NCBI RefSeq assembly: GCF_022479115.1
Contig: NZ_CP092497.1
Span: 4,092,001 to 4,156,000 of the forward strand
Source of the DNA: Amycolatopsis sp. EV170708-02-1
GTDB taxonomy: Bacteria > Actinomycetota > Actinomycetes > Mycobacteriales > Pseudonocardiaceae
DNA: 64,000 bases
Reading direction: 5' to 3'
The translations under genes were made by a program, and so were the position numbers. Shown piece after piece: positions 53,578-61,680 of this stretch (positions within the stretch are counted from its first letter, which is position 1; each line of letters opens with the position of its first letter). Below the pieces are notes generated by a model that was not told the origin of the DNA, searched no databases, and saw only the letters and a list, made by a program, of their open reading frames with translations.

Positions 53578-54471
53578 GTGGGCTCGAAGATCGGGAACGT
53601 GACCAGGCGCCGCTATGACCAGCTGGTTCAGGTGAGCCGGGAGGCGGTCGAGGCGGGAACGACGAGCCGGTTCACGATCGGGGATTCGGCGCTGGAGATC
53701 GAGCCGATGCGTGACCACGGCGGCGCTGCCGGGGACGAGCCGATGCCGGTGTCGGAGGCCTTGGCGATGTTCGCCGAGGACATCGGTTTGGCCTATACCA
53801 CGGTCCGCGGCTATCGGTGGGTATCCTCGCGCTGGCCGGACAAACGTATCCGCCGTCGGAATCGACTGGTGTCGTACAGCGTGTTCCGTATCCTGGCTTC
53901 GATCCCCGAGCCCGAGGAACGGGCCCGGCAGTTGGCCGATCCGCCGCTGCTGAAGTGCACCGGCGATTACCGGTGGACCCCGGACGCGGCGAAACGGGTC
54001 GTCGGCTGGGCGGTGGACACTCCTCAGTCGCCGCAGGAGAAGGTCAACAGGATTCACGATCTGGCCCGCGACGACGAAGTTGCGGCAGTGGTGGCGACGG
54101 ACCTCTTACGGCGGCCGGAAGTCGCGTCACGGGCGATGACCGACCACACCGCCCGGCACGCGGTCAACCGCGCCCAGGTCGACCATGCGCAGCAGGCTGA
54201 GCAGATCGCCCGCCAGCGTACCCCGGTGCTCGAGCAGCTGAGCCGGACCGGCGGGTTCGTAGAGCTGGTCGGGGCGTGCTCGGTGTTCGTCGCTTCGGTT
54301 TCGCGGGTGCTGCCGAACTTGCGTGGGCACCGGTTCAGCAAGGAGGAGACGGCGACGATCGCGACGAACGTCGCTCGGGTCCGCTCTACCGCCGACTGGA
54401 TCGAGAGCTCGGTGGCAACTGGGGAAATGTCGATGGACGAAGGGCTGGCGAAGCTACTGCGCGGCGAGTGA
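53578..54471 (+). CDS. DUF6192-like protein (mobile-element-associated)
   Basis: 297 aa from GTG 53578 (AGGAAG 9 bases upstream). It starts VGSKIGNVTRRRYDQLVQVSREA and contains FAEDIGLAYTTVRGYRWVSSRWP, which looks like a helix-turn-helix. The C-terminal half is helical (ARHAVNRAQVDHAQQAEQIARQ). The layout matches DUF6192 proteins that travel with RacP-like genes on actinobacterial integrative elements or plasmids. It probably binds DNA; the function is unknown. Confidence 0.65.
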   Translation: MGSKIGNVTRRRYDQLVQVSREAVEAGTTSRFTIGDSALEIEPMRDHGGAAGDEPMPVSEALAMFAEDIGLAYTTVRGYRWVSSRWPDKRIRRRNRLVSYSVFRILASIPEPEERARQLADPPLLKCTGDYRWTPDAAKRVVGWAVDTPQSPQEKVNRIHDLARDDEVAAVVATDLLRRPEVASRAMTDHTARHAVNRAQVDHAQQAEQIARQRTPVLEQLSRTGGFVELVGACSVFVASVSRVLPNLRGHRFSKEETATIATNVARVRSTADWIESSVATGEMSMDEGLAKLLRGE

Positions 54472-54475
54472 CATC

Positions 54476-54946
54476 GTGAGACGCGCGCTTCCGTCGCCCG
54501 TGTGCGCCGAGCAGATCCGGGTCGCCCTGTTGGAAGCCCGCCCGGTAGGGCTGACCACCCAGCAGCTGATCGCCGCGACGGGACTCAGCTTGGCGCAGGT
54601 CCGGCGCGGGGTTTCCTATCTGCGAGATTTCCTTGCCGCGCAACACCTTCAGCCGCTGATCTGGACCCGCGGTGAAGGTTACCGGCTCGACCCGCCTGTA
54701 AAGGAGCTGATCGCCTACGAGATGGCGCAGTTCAAGATGAACCTGCATCGGATCACCCGGTTCCTCGCCGCGACTGTCGATCCGCATTTCGGGCAGACGC
54801 CGAAGGAGGAGTGGATCGGGCTAGTGCACGACCAGCTAAACGGGCTCAAGGCCGGGTTCAAGGCGTTGACGCTGCTCGAACCACCGCCCGAGCAGCGCCC
54901 GGACGCGGCGCGGGCCCGGCCGAGCCGACGGCGGGTCGGCTCGTGA
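54476..54946 (+). CDS. RacP-like winged-helix protein
   Basis: 156 aa from GTG 54476, 4 bases after the DUF6192-like gene. A winged-helix region lies at about 10-70 (QIRVALLEARPVGLTTQQLIAATGL, QVRRGVSYLRDFL, WTRGEGYRL). A helical part with HRITRFLAATVDPHFG follows. The position and form fit RacP-like proteins. The stop overlaps the next small frame (GTGA at 54943). Confidence 0.65.
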   Translation: MRRALPSPVCAEQIRVALLEARPVGLTTQQLIAATGLSLAQVRRGVSYLRDFLAAQHLQPLIWTRGEGYRLDPPVKELIAYEMAQFKMNLHRITRFLAATVDPHFGQTPKEEWIGLVHDQLNGLKAGFKALTLLEPPPEQRPDAARARPSRRRVGS

Positions 54947-55131
54947 CCGCGCCAATGACGATCTGTGTCCCGCCACCCTTCAGTCGCCACCGGGTCGAGT
55001 GGCGGCTGATCGCGTCGCTGCTGCCTGTCCCTGTCCTGCGGCCAGTCACCCCGGCAGAAACGCGAATCCAGATGGACCATCAACTCGGCGTCGATCCACT
55101 TCGCCGGCGCCTGCGTGGCCTGTGGGCCTGA
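54943..55131 (+). CDS. Small hypothetical protein
   Basis: 62 aa from GTG 54943, overlapping the RacP-like stop by 4 bases (GTGA), which is the main support for translation. Sequence is Pro/Arg/Leu-rich (RHRVEWRLIASLLPVPVLRPV, DHQLGVDPLRRRLRGLWA). No known domain. Confidence 0.45.
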   Translation: MTAPMTICVPPPFSRHRVEWRLIASLLPVPVLRPVTPAETRIQMDHQLGVDPLRRRLRGLWA

Positions 55132-55158
55132 CGTGACCGCGCCTGCGATGGCAGGGAC

Positions 55159-55990
55159 TCACCGAACCTTGCCAGCGACATGGCGACAATTCGGCTGGGC
55201 GCCCTCCGGGTTCTTCGTCGGCCTTTGGCAGAATACTTGCGAGCCGGCGGCGTCGAAGATCATATTGCTGATGATCTGTCCGACCCCGTCGGTCAACTTG
55301 AGCAGATGGTCGACACGCTTCCTCGGGTCTTCCTTTCGCATTCGCCAGCTGGGCAGGATCAGGAAACGATGGGGGGCGAGCGGTAAGACGACGTTCCAGA
55401 AGGATGTCGCCAGGAGCTGGTTCTCATGGTCCTGGCCGTTCACCGGGAGGACGGGAACATCTCCCGTCCATAGGCACAGGTCGCTGAAGCCGAGGCCCCA
55501 CGGGCGATCGAAGATCACCCAGCTCAGGTGGGCGATCTGGTTCGCCATGAACTGGACGTGTTTATCGCGACCGGCCAAGGCTTGATCGACTGGGGAAGCT
55601 CCAGTGCTTCGTTTTCTTCGCCTGAGAGGTGCTGCAAGCGCTTCCGCTGACGAACAGTACGTACGATTTGGCAGCGATCCACCAGGCGAGTGCCGCACGT
55701 TCCTCCCTGCCCAATGGCCATTGTCCAGGACCGGGCAAGGCTCCGCGCGGGCCCTCCAATATGGTGTCGAACGCGGACACCGCCCTGGTCTCGAGGTTGC
55801 ACAGCAACCTTTCGACTCGCTTCCCGTAAAGAGTCTGTGACCGCGGCGACCTTTCGGATGTTCATCGTGAACGGTCGATCGAGTCGCTCGACGTGTCGGG
55901 TGGAAATGAACCACTCGCGGCTGCTTGGCTTCGGACGTCAACCGAACCGCCGCAGATACATCTGCGGCACGGTGTGATCGATACTCGCCG
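55159..55990 (-). pseudogene. DUF4238 gene remnant with stop and several frameshifts
   Basis: Read on the minus strand from about 55985: HTVPQMYLRRFG then TGA. Next come NIRKVAAVTDSLREASR, LLCNLETRAVSAFDTILEGP, RTVRQRKRLQHLSGEENEA and QALAGRDKHVQFMANQIAHL, then WVIFDRPWGLGFSDLCLWTGD. These lie in order but in three frames, ending at 55159. The H-x-V-P-x-x-Y-L-x-x-F start and the later blocks are DUF4238 features. One nonsense and at least three shifts make this a real pseudogene rather than one error. Confidence 0.65.
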
Positions 55991-56265
55991 CATCATCCCC
56001 GCTTCGCCACGTTCCCGAAAGGAAACCACCCGGCATTGGCATGGGGTGACCTCACCACGTACGCCCAGTCTCGTTACAAATACCAATCCGATGTCCTCGG
56101 TACGGCTGGACTGTTCCAAAATGACGTTGATCGTCAAGGAGCCCCCGGCATGGCCACTTGGCGCTTCCAGGCCCATTGACGCAGACTGGCTTTACTGGTC
56201 GTGAGCCATTCGGTCCACGATAGATAGTTCGATTCATCAGGAAACTCTCCGGCAGGAGGACAGGC

Positions 56266-56868
56266 ATGCGAACGACTCAATCCCACACTGTCCGACGACA
56301 AAGATTCGGGATCGTTCTGACAATATTCTTCACGGGCATCGCCGTCATGGGCAGCCCACCTGCGTGGGGTGCGGAAACCGCTGAGCGGCAAGACGCAGTC
56401 GCGATGGCGGCGACAATCGATGCCCCTCCCCAGCCCGAGCAGTTCCGCCGGTACGCGATCAATGTGAGACACAGTGGCCAGTGCCTGGACGTCGCTGGGG
56501 CGTCGCAGAGCAACGGTGCCCACCTGATCCAATGGCCCTGCCACTACAACCAGAACCAGCAATGGACCCCTGTCGCAGCCGGCTCCGGCTACTACCGGCT
56601 CGTGGTGAGACACAGCGGGAAGTGCCTGGATGTTGAAGGGGCGTCGCAGGGCAACGGTGCCCACTTGATCCAATGGCCCTGTCACCTCGGGACCAATCAG
56701 CAGTGGCGGTTCGTGTACCTCGGCAACGGTTATTATCGGCTCGTGGTCAGGCACAGCGGGAAGTGCCTGGATGTTGAAGGGGCGTCGCAGGGCAACGGTG
56801 CCCACTTGATCCAATGGCCCTGTCACCTCGGGACCAATCAGCAGTGGCGGTTCACCGCAGTGGCGTAG
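56266..56868 (+). CDS. Secreted ricin-type beta-trefoil lectin
   Basis: 200 aa. A signal peptide (about 1-36, FGIVLTIFFTGIAVMGSPPAWG) is followed by three beta-trefoil repeats of about 47 residues (RHSGQCLDVAGAS...QWPCHYNQNQQW and two copies with RHSGKCLDVEGAS...QWPCHLGTNQQW). Each has the QxW signature. It is a free-standing carbohydrate-binding (CBM13/RICIN) protein with no enzyme domain. The last two repeats are nearly identical in DNA, implying recent duplication. ATG 56266 follows GGCAGGAGGAC. Confidence 0.9.
   Translation: MRTTQSHTVRRQRFGIVLTIFFTGIAVMGSPPAWGAETAERQDAVAMAATIDAPPQPEQFRRYAINVRHSGQCLDVAGASQSNGAHLIQWPCHYNQNQQWTPVAAGSGYYRLVVRHSGKCLDVEGASQGNGAHLIQWPCHLGTNQQWRFVYLGNGYYRLVVRHSGKCLDVEGASQGNGAHLIQWPCHLGTNQQWRFTAVA
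56590..56855 (+). repeat. Tandem 141-bp repeat inside the lectin gene
   Basis: Units begin at 56590 and 56731, exactly 141 bases (47 codons) apart. They are near-identical from the CGGCTCGTGGT start to GGGACCAATCAGCAGTGGCGGTT. A more diverged first unit lies at about 56449-56589. Confidence 0.85.
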
Positions 56869-56869
56869 G

Positions 56870-57095
56870 AGCCCAAAGGCCTTCCCGCCTTCATGGATGC
56901 GACCTCCTCGGCTCGCCAGTCACAGCCCTCCCGCCAGTACCGGGCCAGGGCCTGCGTATAGCCCGGCGGGATGCCCTGGGCCCGCCCCACGCCGGGTGCC
57001 TCATCGGGCCGGCGCCCCGCGTCCAGCCGCCGATACAGGTCATCGAGGCCGCCCCTGCGGAATGTCGACGCGGAAGCGACGAATGCCGGCTGACC
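56870..57095 (-). pseudogene. N-terminal remnant of an epoxide hydrolase
   Basis: On the minus strand: FRVDIPQG, a frame change, then LDDLYRRLDAGRRPDEAPGV, GIPPGYTQALARYWREG and CDWRAEEVASM. This is the pattern of the N-terminal EHN domain of microsomal-type epoxide hydrolases. No alpha/beta hydrolase domain follows; the sequence runs into the lectin gene end. A second, fuller copy lies just upstream at 57099-58300. Confidence 0.55.
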
Positions 57096-57098
57096 CGG

Positions 57099-58300
57099 TC
57101 ACGGAAGATCACCTTTCGGCACGCAGGGGGCGAGGTCCGTTGCGGAGCTGCCGGAAGAAGTCGCGGATGTCGTCGACGAACAGGTCGGGGACTTCGAAGG
57201 CAGGGAAGTGCCCGCCTTCGGGGTGGTCGCGGAAGAAGGCGCCGCCCTCGCCTGGGCCGAGGGCCTTGCGCAGGAGAGGGTCGCAGTAGAACAGTGAAAC
57301 GGCACCGGCGAAGACCCGCCCCAGCTGGTGTTGGGGGCGTGGGTCATTTCCCAGTAGAAGTCGGCCGCCGCGGGGCCGGTGCGGGTGAACCAGTACAGGC
57401 TCGCGGTGATCAGGACGTCGTCGCGGCTGATCGGGGAGGCGGGGTGGGCCCATTCCTCGAACTTTTCGGCGATCCAGGCCAGCTGCAGGATCGGGGAGTC
57501 GGCCAGGCCCGCGGAAAGCGCGTTGGGCTCGGTGGACTGCAGCACCCGGTAGCCCTTCATCTGCGACCAGCTGTGTTGTGCTGCTTCGAGTTGTTTACGC
57601 ACGACGGCGCTGAGGCCGTCGGGAACGGGGAAGTCCTCGCCGACCATGCCGAGCTGGAGCCGGTCGCCGTGGGTGTGCGCGCCGATCACCCGCTCGGGCA
57701 GCAGTGCCGCCACCCGGCCGGTGACGCCTGCACCGATATCACCGCCCTGAACACCGAAGCGGTCATAGCCCAGACGGGTCATCAGCTCCCCGAACGCCAG
57801 GGCGGTGCGGTCGAGGTTCCAGCCGCGTGCTGACAGCGGGCTGGAGAAGACGAACCCGGGCAGCGACGGGATGACCACATGAAAGGCATCGGCCGGGTCC
57901 CCGCCATAGGCCCGCGGATCGGTCAGCGGCCCGCTGACGTGCAGGAACTCCACGAACGAGGTGGGGTAGCTGTGGTTGAGCAGCAGCGGGGTCGCGTCCG
58001 GCTCGGGTGAGCGCAGATGCAGGAAATGGATGGTTTGCCCGTCGATCTCGGTGACGAACTGCGCGTAGTTGTTCAGTTTGGCCTCGTGGGCGCGCCAATC
58101 GAATCCGTGGGCCCACCACCCGGCCAGCTCCCGCAGGTAATCGGGGGCGATGCCGTGGTCCCGGTCGGACCCGGCGCCGGGCACTGATGCGGCGAGCGGG
58201 TGCGGGCCAGACGGTCCGCCAGATCATCGAGATCGGCCTGCGGGATCTCGATCCGGAACGGAATGACGTCAGCGCTCATGACGAGCAAGCTAGAGGCCAC
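57099..58300 (-). pseudogene. Epoxide hydrolase, two frameshifts
   Basis: About 395 residues when joined. It starts MSADVIPFRIEIPQADLDDL, shifts frame near 58190, then has SDRDHGIAPDYLRELAGWWAHG, FLHLRSPEPDATPLLLNHSYP and GVQGGDIGAGVTGRVAALLP, whose Asp is the nucleophile. It shifts again at the C run 57319-57322 into RVFAGAVSLFYCDPLL and DHPEGGHFPAFEVPDLFVDD, where His is catalytic. The order and motifs are those of EHN-containing epoxide hydrolases. The second shift is a single missing base in a run; the first is also one base. Confidence 0.72.
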
Positions 58301-58350
58301 GTAAGGATTACGCAGGTCAGAACCGGTCCCAGATCACCCGAACGGGCACG

Positions 58351-58914
58351 GTGCCACGTCAGTTCGGCCTTCATTTCCGGAACAAGGACGAACTGCTGCT
58401 CGCTCTCGTCAACGCCTCGCACGAAGAGGAACTGGCGAACACCCCGCCGCCCGCCGACGACTGGGCGAACGACCTCATGCAGATCGCGATCCACACGCAC
58501 GACGCGTTTCTCCGCCATCCCCGCGTCGGGGCCCTCTCGGCGGCACGTACCGCGCGCCGGGAGAACGAATTCCGTACCGTCGAACGCAAACTCGACTGCA
58601 TGCGCCGGGCCGGGCTGAACGACACCGACGCGGCCCGGTACCACCGGGTCTTCGCCGACGCCGTGCTGTCCTACAGCGCCATGGACGCCAGCCTGGCCGC
58701 GCTGCCCCCGGATGTCCGGGAAGCGGACCTGCGCGCCTGGCAGACGGACTACCTGACCCTGCCTGCTGACCGCTATCCCAACATCGCTCGGGTCGCCCCG
58801 CGGTTCGTCGGGCTCGACGACCCGCAGAATTTCGTGACGGCCGTCCAGCTGCTCATCGAACAGATTCGGGCGAGAGTCGAAGCAAGGCGAGCGCTTCCCG
58901 GGCGAATCGAGTAG
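58351..58914 (+). pseudogene. TetR-family regulator lacking its DNA-binding domain
   Basis: 187 codons from GTG 58351. It begins within what is normally helix 4 of a TetR protein (GLHFRNKDELLLALVNAS, matching the YRHFxNKxxLL segment) and continues with the helical ligand domain. The HTH before it is missing; the upstream sequence is the divergent epoxide hydrolase start. It is therefore probably a truncated gene whose 5' end was lost by rearrangement, once regulating the divergent hydrolase. Confidence 0.65.
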
Positions 58915-58943
58915 GGCAGGTGCGGTGTACCACCGCACCTGCC
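58915..58943. terminator. 13-bp hairpin between convergent remnants
   Basis: GGCAGGTGCGGTG at 58915-58927 and CACCGCACCTGCC at 58931-58943, with a 3-base loop. It lies directly after the TetR remnant stop and at the 3' end of the opposing amidohydrolase remnant. Confidence 0.65.
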
Positions 58944-59390
58944 ACCACGGTGAGGGCGATGGGCGCGTCGGCCAGTTCGTCGGGATCGGCGCGCAGGGGG
59001 GCGAGCGCGAAGGCCGTGAGGTCGGCCGCCGCTCCGGCGGTGATCGTGCCGGTGCGGTCGGCGGCCGCGGCGGCGAGGCGGGTGTAGCCCTCGAGCGCCA
59101 TCAGCGGGGTGAGTCCCTGCCGCGGTCGCACGGGTGGGACGTCGGGCTCGCCCGGCGGACGGCACAGCCGGGCCGCGGCGAGGACCCGGCGCCGGTCGAA
59201 CTGGGCGACCGGCCAGTCGGAGCCCAGGACGACGGGGACTCCGCCGGGCTCGGTCGGCGCGTTCGCGGCCGAGGCGGGACGACCAGTTGTCGGTGTGGTC
59301 GGCCCTGGTGAAGTGGCAGTGGATGGCTGCATGCTCGCGACGACACCCTGCCTGAGATCCGGCCACGACGCCGGCGACCTGGCCTCGGTC
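58920..59390 (-). pseudogene. C-terminal remnant of a YtcJ-like amidohydrolase
   Basis: Minus strand from about 59390: RQGVVASMQP in one frame, then HFTRADHTDNWSSRLGRERA in another, then GGVPVVLGSDWPVAQFD and PRQGLTPLMALEGYTRLAAA, TGTITAGAAADLTAFALAPL. GSDWPV with its Asp is the amidohydrolase-3 (YtcJ) active-site signature, and the last part is the small beta domain. The first 300 or so residues and the metal-binding N-terminus are missing. Confidence 0.65.
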
Positions 59391-59583
59391 AGTGGACACC
59401 CGGAGCCGTGGCTGTTCCGGGGTGTCGCGTTCCTGGCGTCCCGACGGCCTGTCGGCGCGGCCAGTCGGCCAGGAAGTGACGGAAGACCCTTGCTGGTTTG
59501 TCCGGGCGGATAGATTCTGGAGGCAGGCTACGGGCCGGGTCCCCGCCTGCGACAGTTCTGCCTGGCTGAAAGGGATGCCGGTC

Positions 59584-60289
59584 ATGTCTCTGGACGGGCG
59601 CCGGTGGCAGGTCCTCGCTGAGATCAATTCCGATGGCGGTCTGATCGACGCGGCGGACGCGGCGCGGCGGGTGTGTGACTACTGCCTGCGCCGGTCCGGG
59701 GCCAGCGACGTGGCATTGAGCCTGATGACGTCCACCAGGGCGGTTCACCTGGTCGCTTCCGCCGGACCACGCGGCGGGGAGTTGTCCCGGCTGCAGTTCA
59801 CGATGGGCGAGGGTCCGTGCCTGGACGCTTATGACAGCGGCCAGGTGGTGCCGGTCGCCGACCTCGACGACGCGGCGGTGGCCCGGGTTCAGCACCATCG
59901 CGAATGAGGCCGGGATCCGTTCGGTGACCTCGGTCCCGCTCCAGTCGGCCGGCACCACTATCGGCAGCCTGGACCTGACCTGGGACAGTCCCGGCGCCCT
60001 GACCGAGGACATGCTGGCCGACGTGCTGCTCGCCGCCGACGTCGCGACCAAAGCGCTGCTGCTGATGCACTCCAGCTCCAACGGGAATGACGCCCTCGAC
60101 GGTCTTCTCGCCGACATCGCCGGTGAGTCGATGGCGGTGCACCAAGCCTCGGGCTACCTGTGCGCAGACTTGGACATCAGTGTGGGTAAGGCCTTGTCCC
60201 GGCTGCGCGCGCACGCGATGTCCACCGGCACATCGTTGTACGAACTCGCCCATCAAATATTGAGCGGAACGGTGAGGTTACCGCGATGA
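59584..60289 (+). pseudogene. GAF-ANTAR protein, frameshifted
   Basis: ATG 59584 (GAAAGGG upstream) begins SLDGRRWQVLAEINSDGG and a GAF domain (ASAGPRGGELSRLQFTMGEGPCLDAY). The frame closes at 59907, but the domain continues one frame over from about 59870 (RWPGFSTIANEAGIRSVTSVPL), ending with an ANTAR-like helical part (GLLADIAGESMAVHQASGYL... SLYELAHQILSG) at 60289. A one-base change near 59870-59885 would restore it. ANTAR domains bind RNA and antiterminate; many such GAF-ANTAR proteins are orphan regulators. Confidence 0.7.
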
Positions 60290-61068
60290 ACTCCGCACCC
60301 GGATCCCCCAAACCCACCGCCGAGGCCGACCTCGGCCGTGAGGCGCTATTGGCCCGCGCCCTGGTAGAACTGGCCAACACCCTGATCCACCAGTTCGACG
60401 TGGTGGAGTTCCTGCACCGGCTCACCACCCACGCGGTACTGCTGACCCCCGCGGAAACCGCCGGGGTGGCCCTGGTCGATGAACACGGCGTACTCCAGGT
60501 GATCGCGGCCTCCACCGAACAAACCCGGCTGCTGGAACTGGTCGAGCTGCAACGCGCCGAAGGACCATGCCAAGACGCCTTCGCCACTCGCGCCGCCGTC
60601 CAAGGCAGCGGCGAGGCCGCCCGTGCACGCTGGCCGCACTTTGCGCGCGCCGTGTTCGCTGCCGGATTCCACACGATGGCCGCCGTGCCCCTGACACTGG
60701 AAGACGAGACCATCGGCGCGCTCAACCTGTTCCACGTCACGGAAGCCCCGTTCACCGACGCTGACATGTTCATCGCCCGCGCGCTGGCCGACATCGCCGC
60801 GATCAGCCTCCTGCAGGAACGCGCCCTCCGCGATTCCCGCATCCTCAGCACCCAGCTCCAGCGCGCCCTCACCTCCCGGATCACCATCGAACAAGCCAAA
60901 GGCTTCCTCGTGCGCGAGGCCAACGTCTCCCTCGATGACGCCTTCCACCTCATCCGCAACTACTCCCGCCGCAACAACCGACGCCTCGTCGAAGTCGCCC
61001 GCGACATCGTGACCAAACAACTTCCGGCCACCGACCTCCCCCCCCCGCACGCCCCCCTCCGCAACTGA
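60286..61068 (+). CDS. GAF-ANTAR regulator
   Basis: 260 aa. GAF domain at about 20-170 (ALVELANTLIHQFDVVEFLHRLTTHAV, EGPCQDAF, RWPHFARAVFAAGFHTMAAVPL). ANTAR domain at about 190-245 (QLQRALTSRITIEQAKGFLVREANVSLDDAFHLIRNYSR split over its three helices). It overlaps the preceding GAF-ANTAR gene by 4 bases (ATGA), so the pair form one operon. Likely an antitermination-type RNA-binding regulator responding to a small ligand. Confidence 0.88.
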   Translation: MNSAPGSPKPTAEADLGREALLARALVELANTLIHQFDVVEFLHRLTTHAVLLTPAETAGVALVDEHGVLQVIAASTEQTRLLELVELQRAEGPCQDAFATRAAVQGSGEAARARWPHFARAVFAAGFHTMAAVPLTLEDETIGALNLFHVTEAPFTDADMFIARALADIAAISLLQERALRDSRILSTQLQRALTSRITIEQAKGFLVREANVSLDDAFHLIRNYSRRNNRRLVEVARDIVTKQLPATDLPPPHAPLRN

Positions 61069-61119
61069 ACCGCCCCGGGTTTCTTGGGGACTGTAAAACG
61101 TTCTGTGTAACTCCCGATC

Positions 61120-61680
61120 ATGGAAGTGCATCTGATGACCGACATGATGTCCGGCGTGGAGAACGCTGAGGACTCGAAGCCAGAGATGGGTTTGGCTGGT
61201 CTGCACGACCAGCTCGTCGAGCAGTTGGTGAGCCGTGCCAAGGCCGGTGGGTTGAAGCTGACCGGCGAGGGCGGGGTATTGCAGCAGCTGACCAAGCGGT
61301 TGCTGGAGTCCGCGCTGGACGGCGAGATCGCCGATCACCTGGGCTCTGACAAGCACGACCCAGCTGGCCGCGGGACCGGCAATTCACGCAACGGCACCCG
61401 CTCCAAGACTGTCCTGACCGACGTCGGGCCTGTGCAGGTCGACGTGCCCCGTGACCGAGACGCCAGCTTCGAACCGAAGATCGTCGCGAAGCGGCAGAAA
61501 CGCCTGACTGGTGTCGACGAGATGGTGATTTCTTTGGCTGCCATGGGATTGACCACCGGAGAGATCTCCGCGCATCAAGCCGAGGTTTAAGGTGTCGAGG
61601 TGTCGCGGCAGACCATCTCCACCATCACCGATAAGGTGGTCGAGGGCATGGTCGAGTGGCAGAACCGGCCGCTGGACCCG
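61120..61680 (+). pseudogene. IS256-family transposase, 5' part, with nonsense codon
   Basis: The N-terminal half of an IS256 transposase: LLESALDGEIADHLG, NGTRSKTVLTDVGPVQVDVPRDR, FEPKIVAKRQKRLTGVDEMV and ISLAAMGLTTGEISAH. A TAA at 61588-61590 replaces the Tyr expected before GVEVSRQTISTITDKV. The frame then runs to LDP at 61680, where an IS30 element is inserted. It resumes at 62925-62954 as VYPVIFIDAI and is cut there by a probable group II intron. Inactive. Confidence 0.85.
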
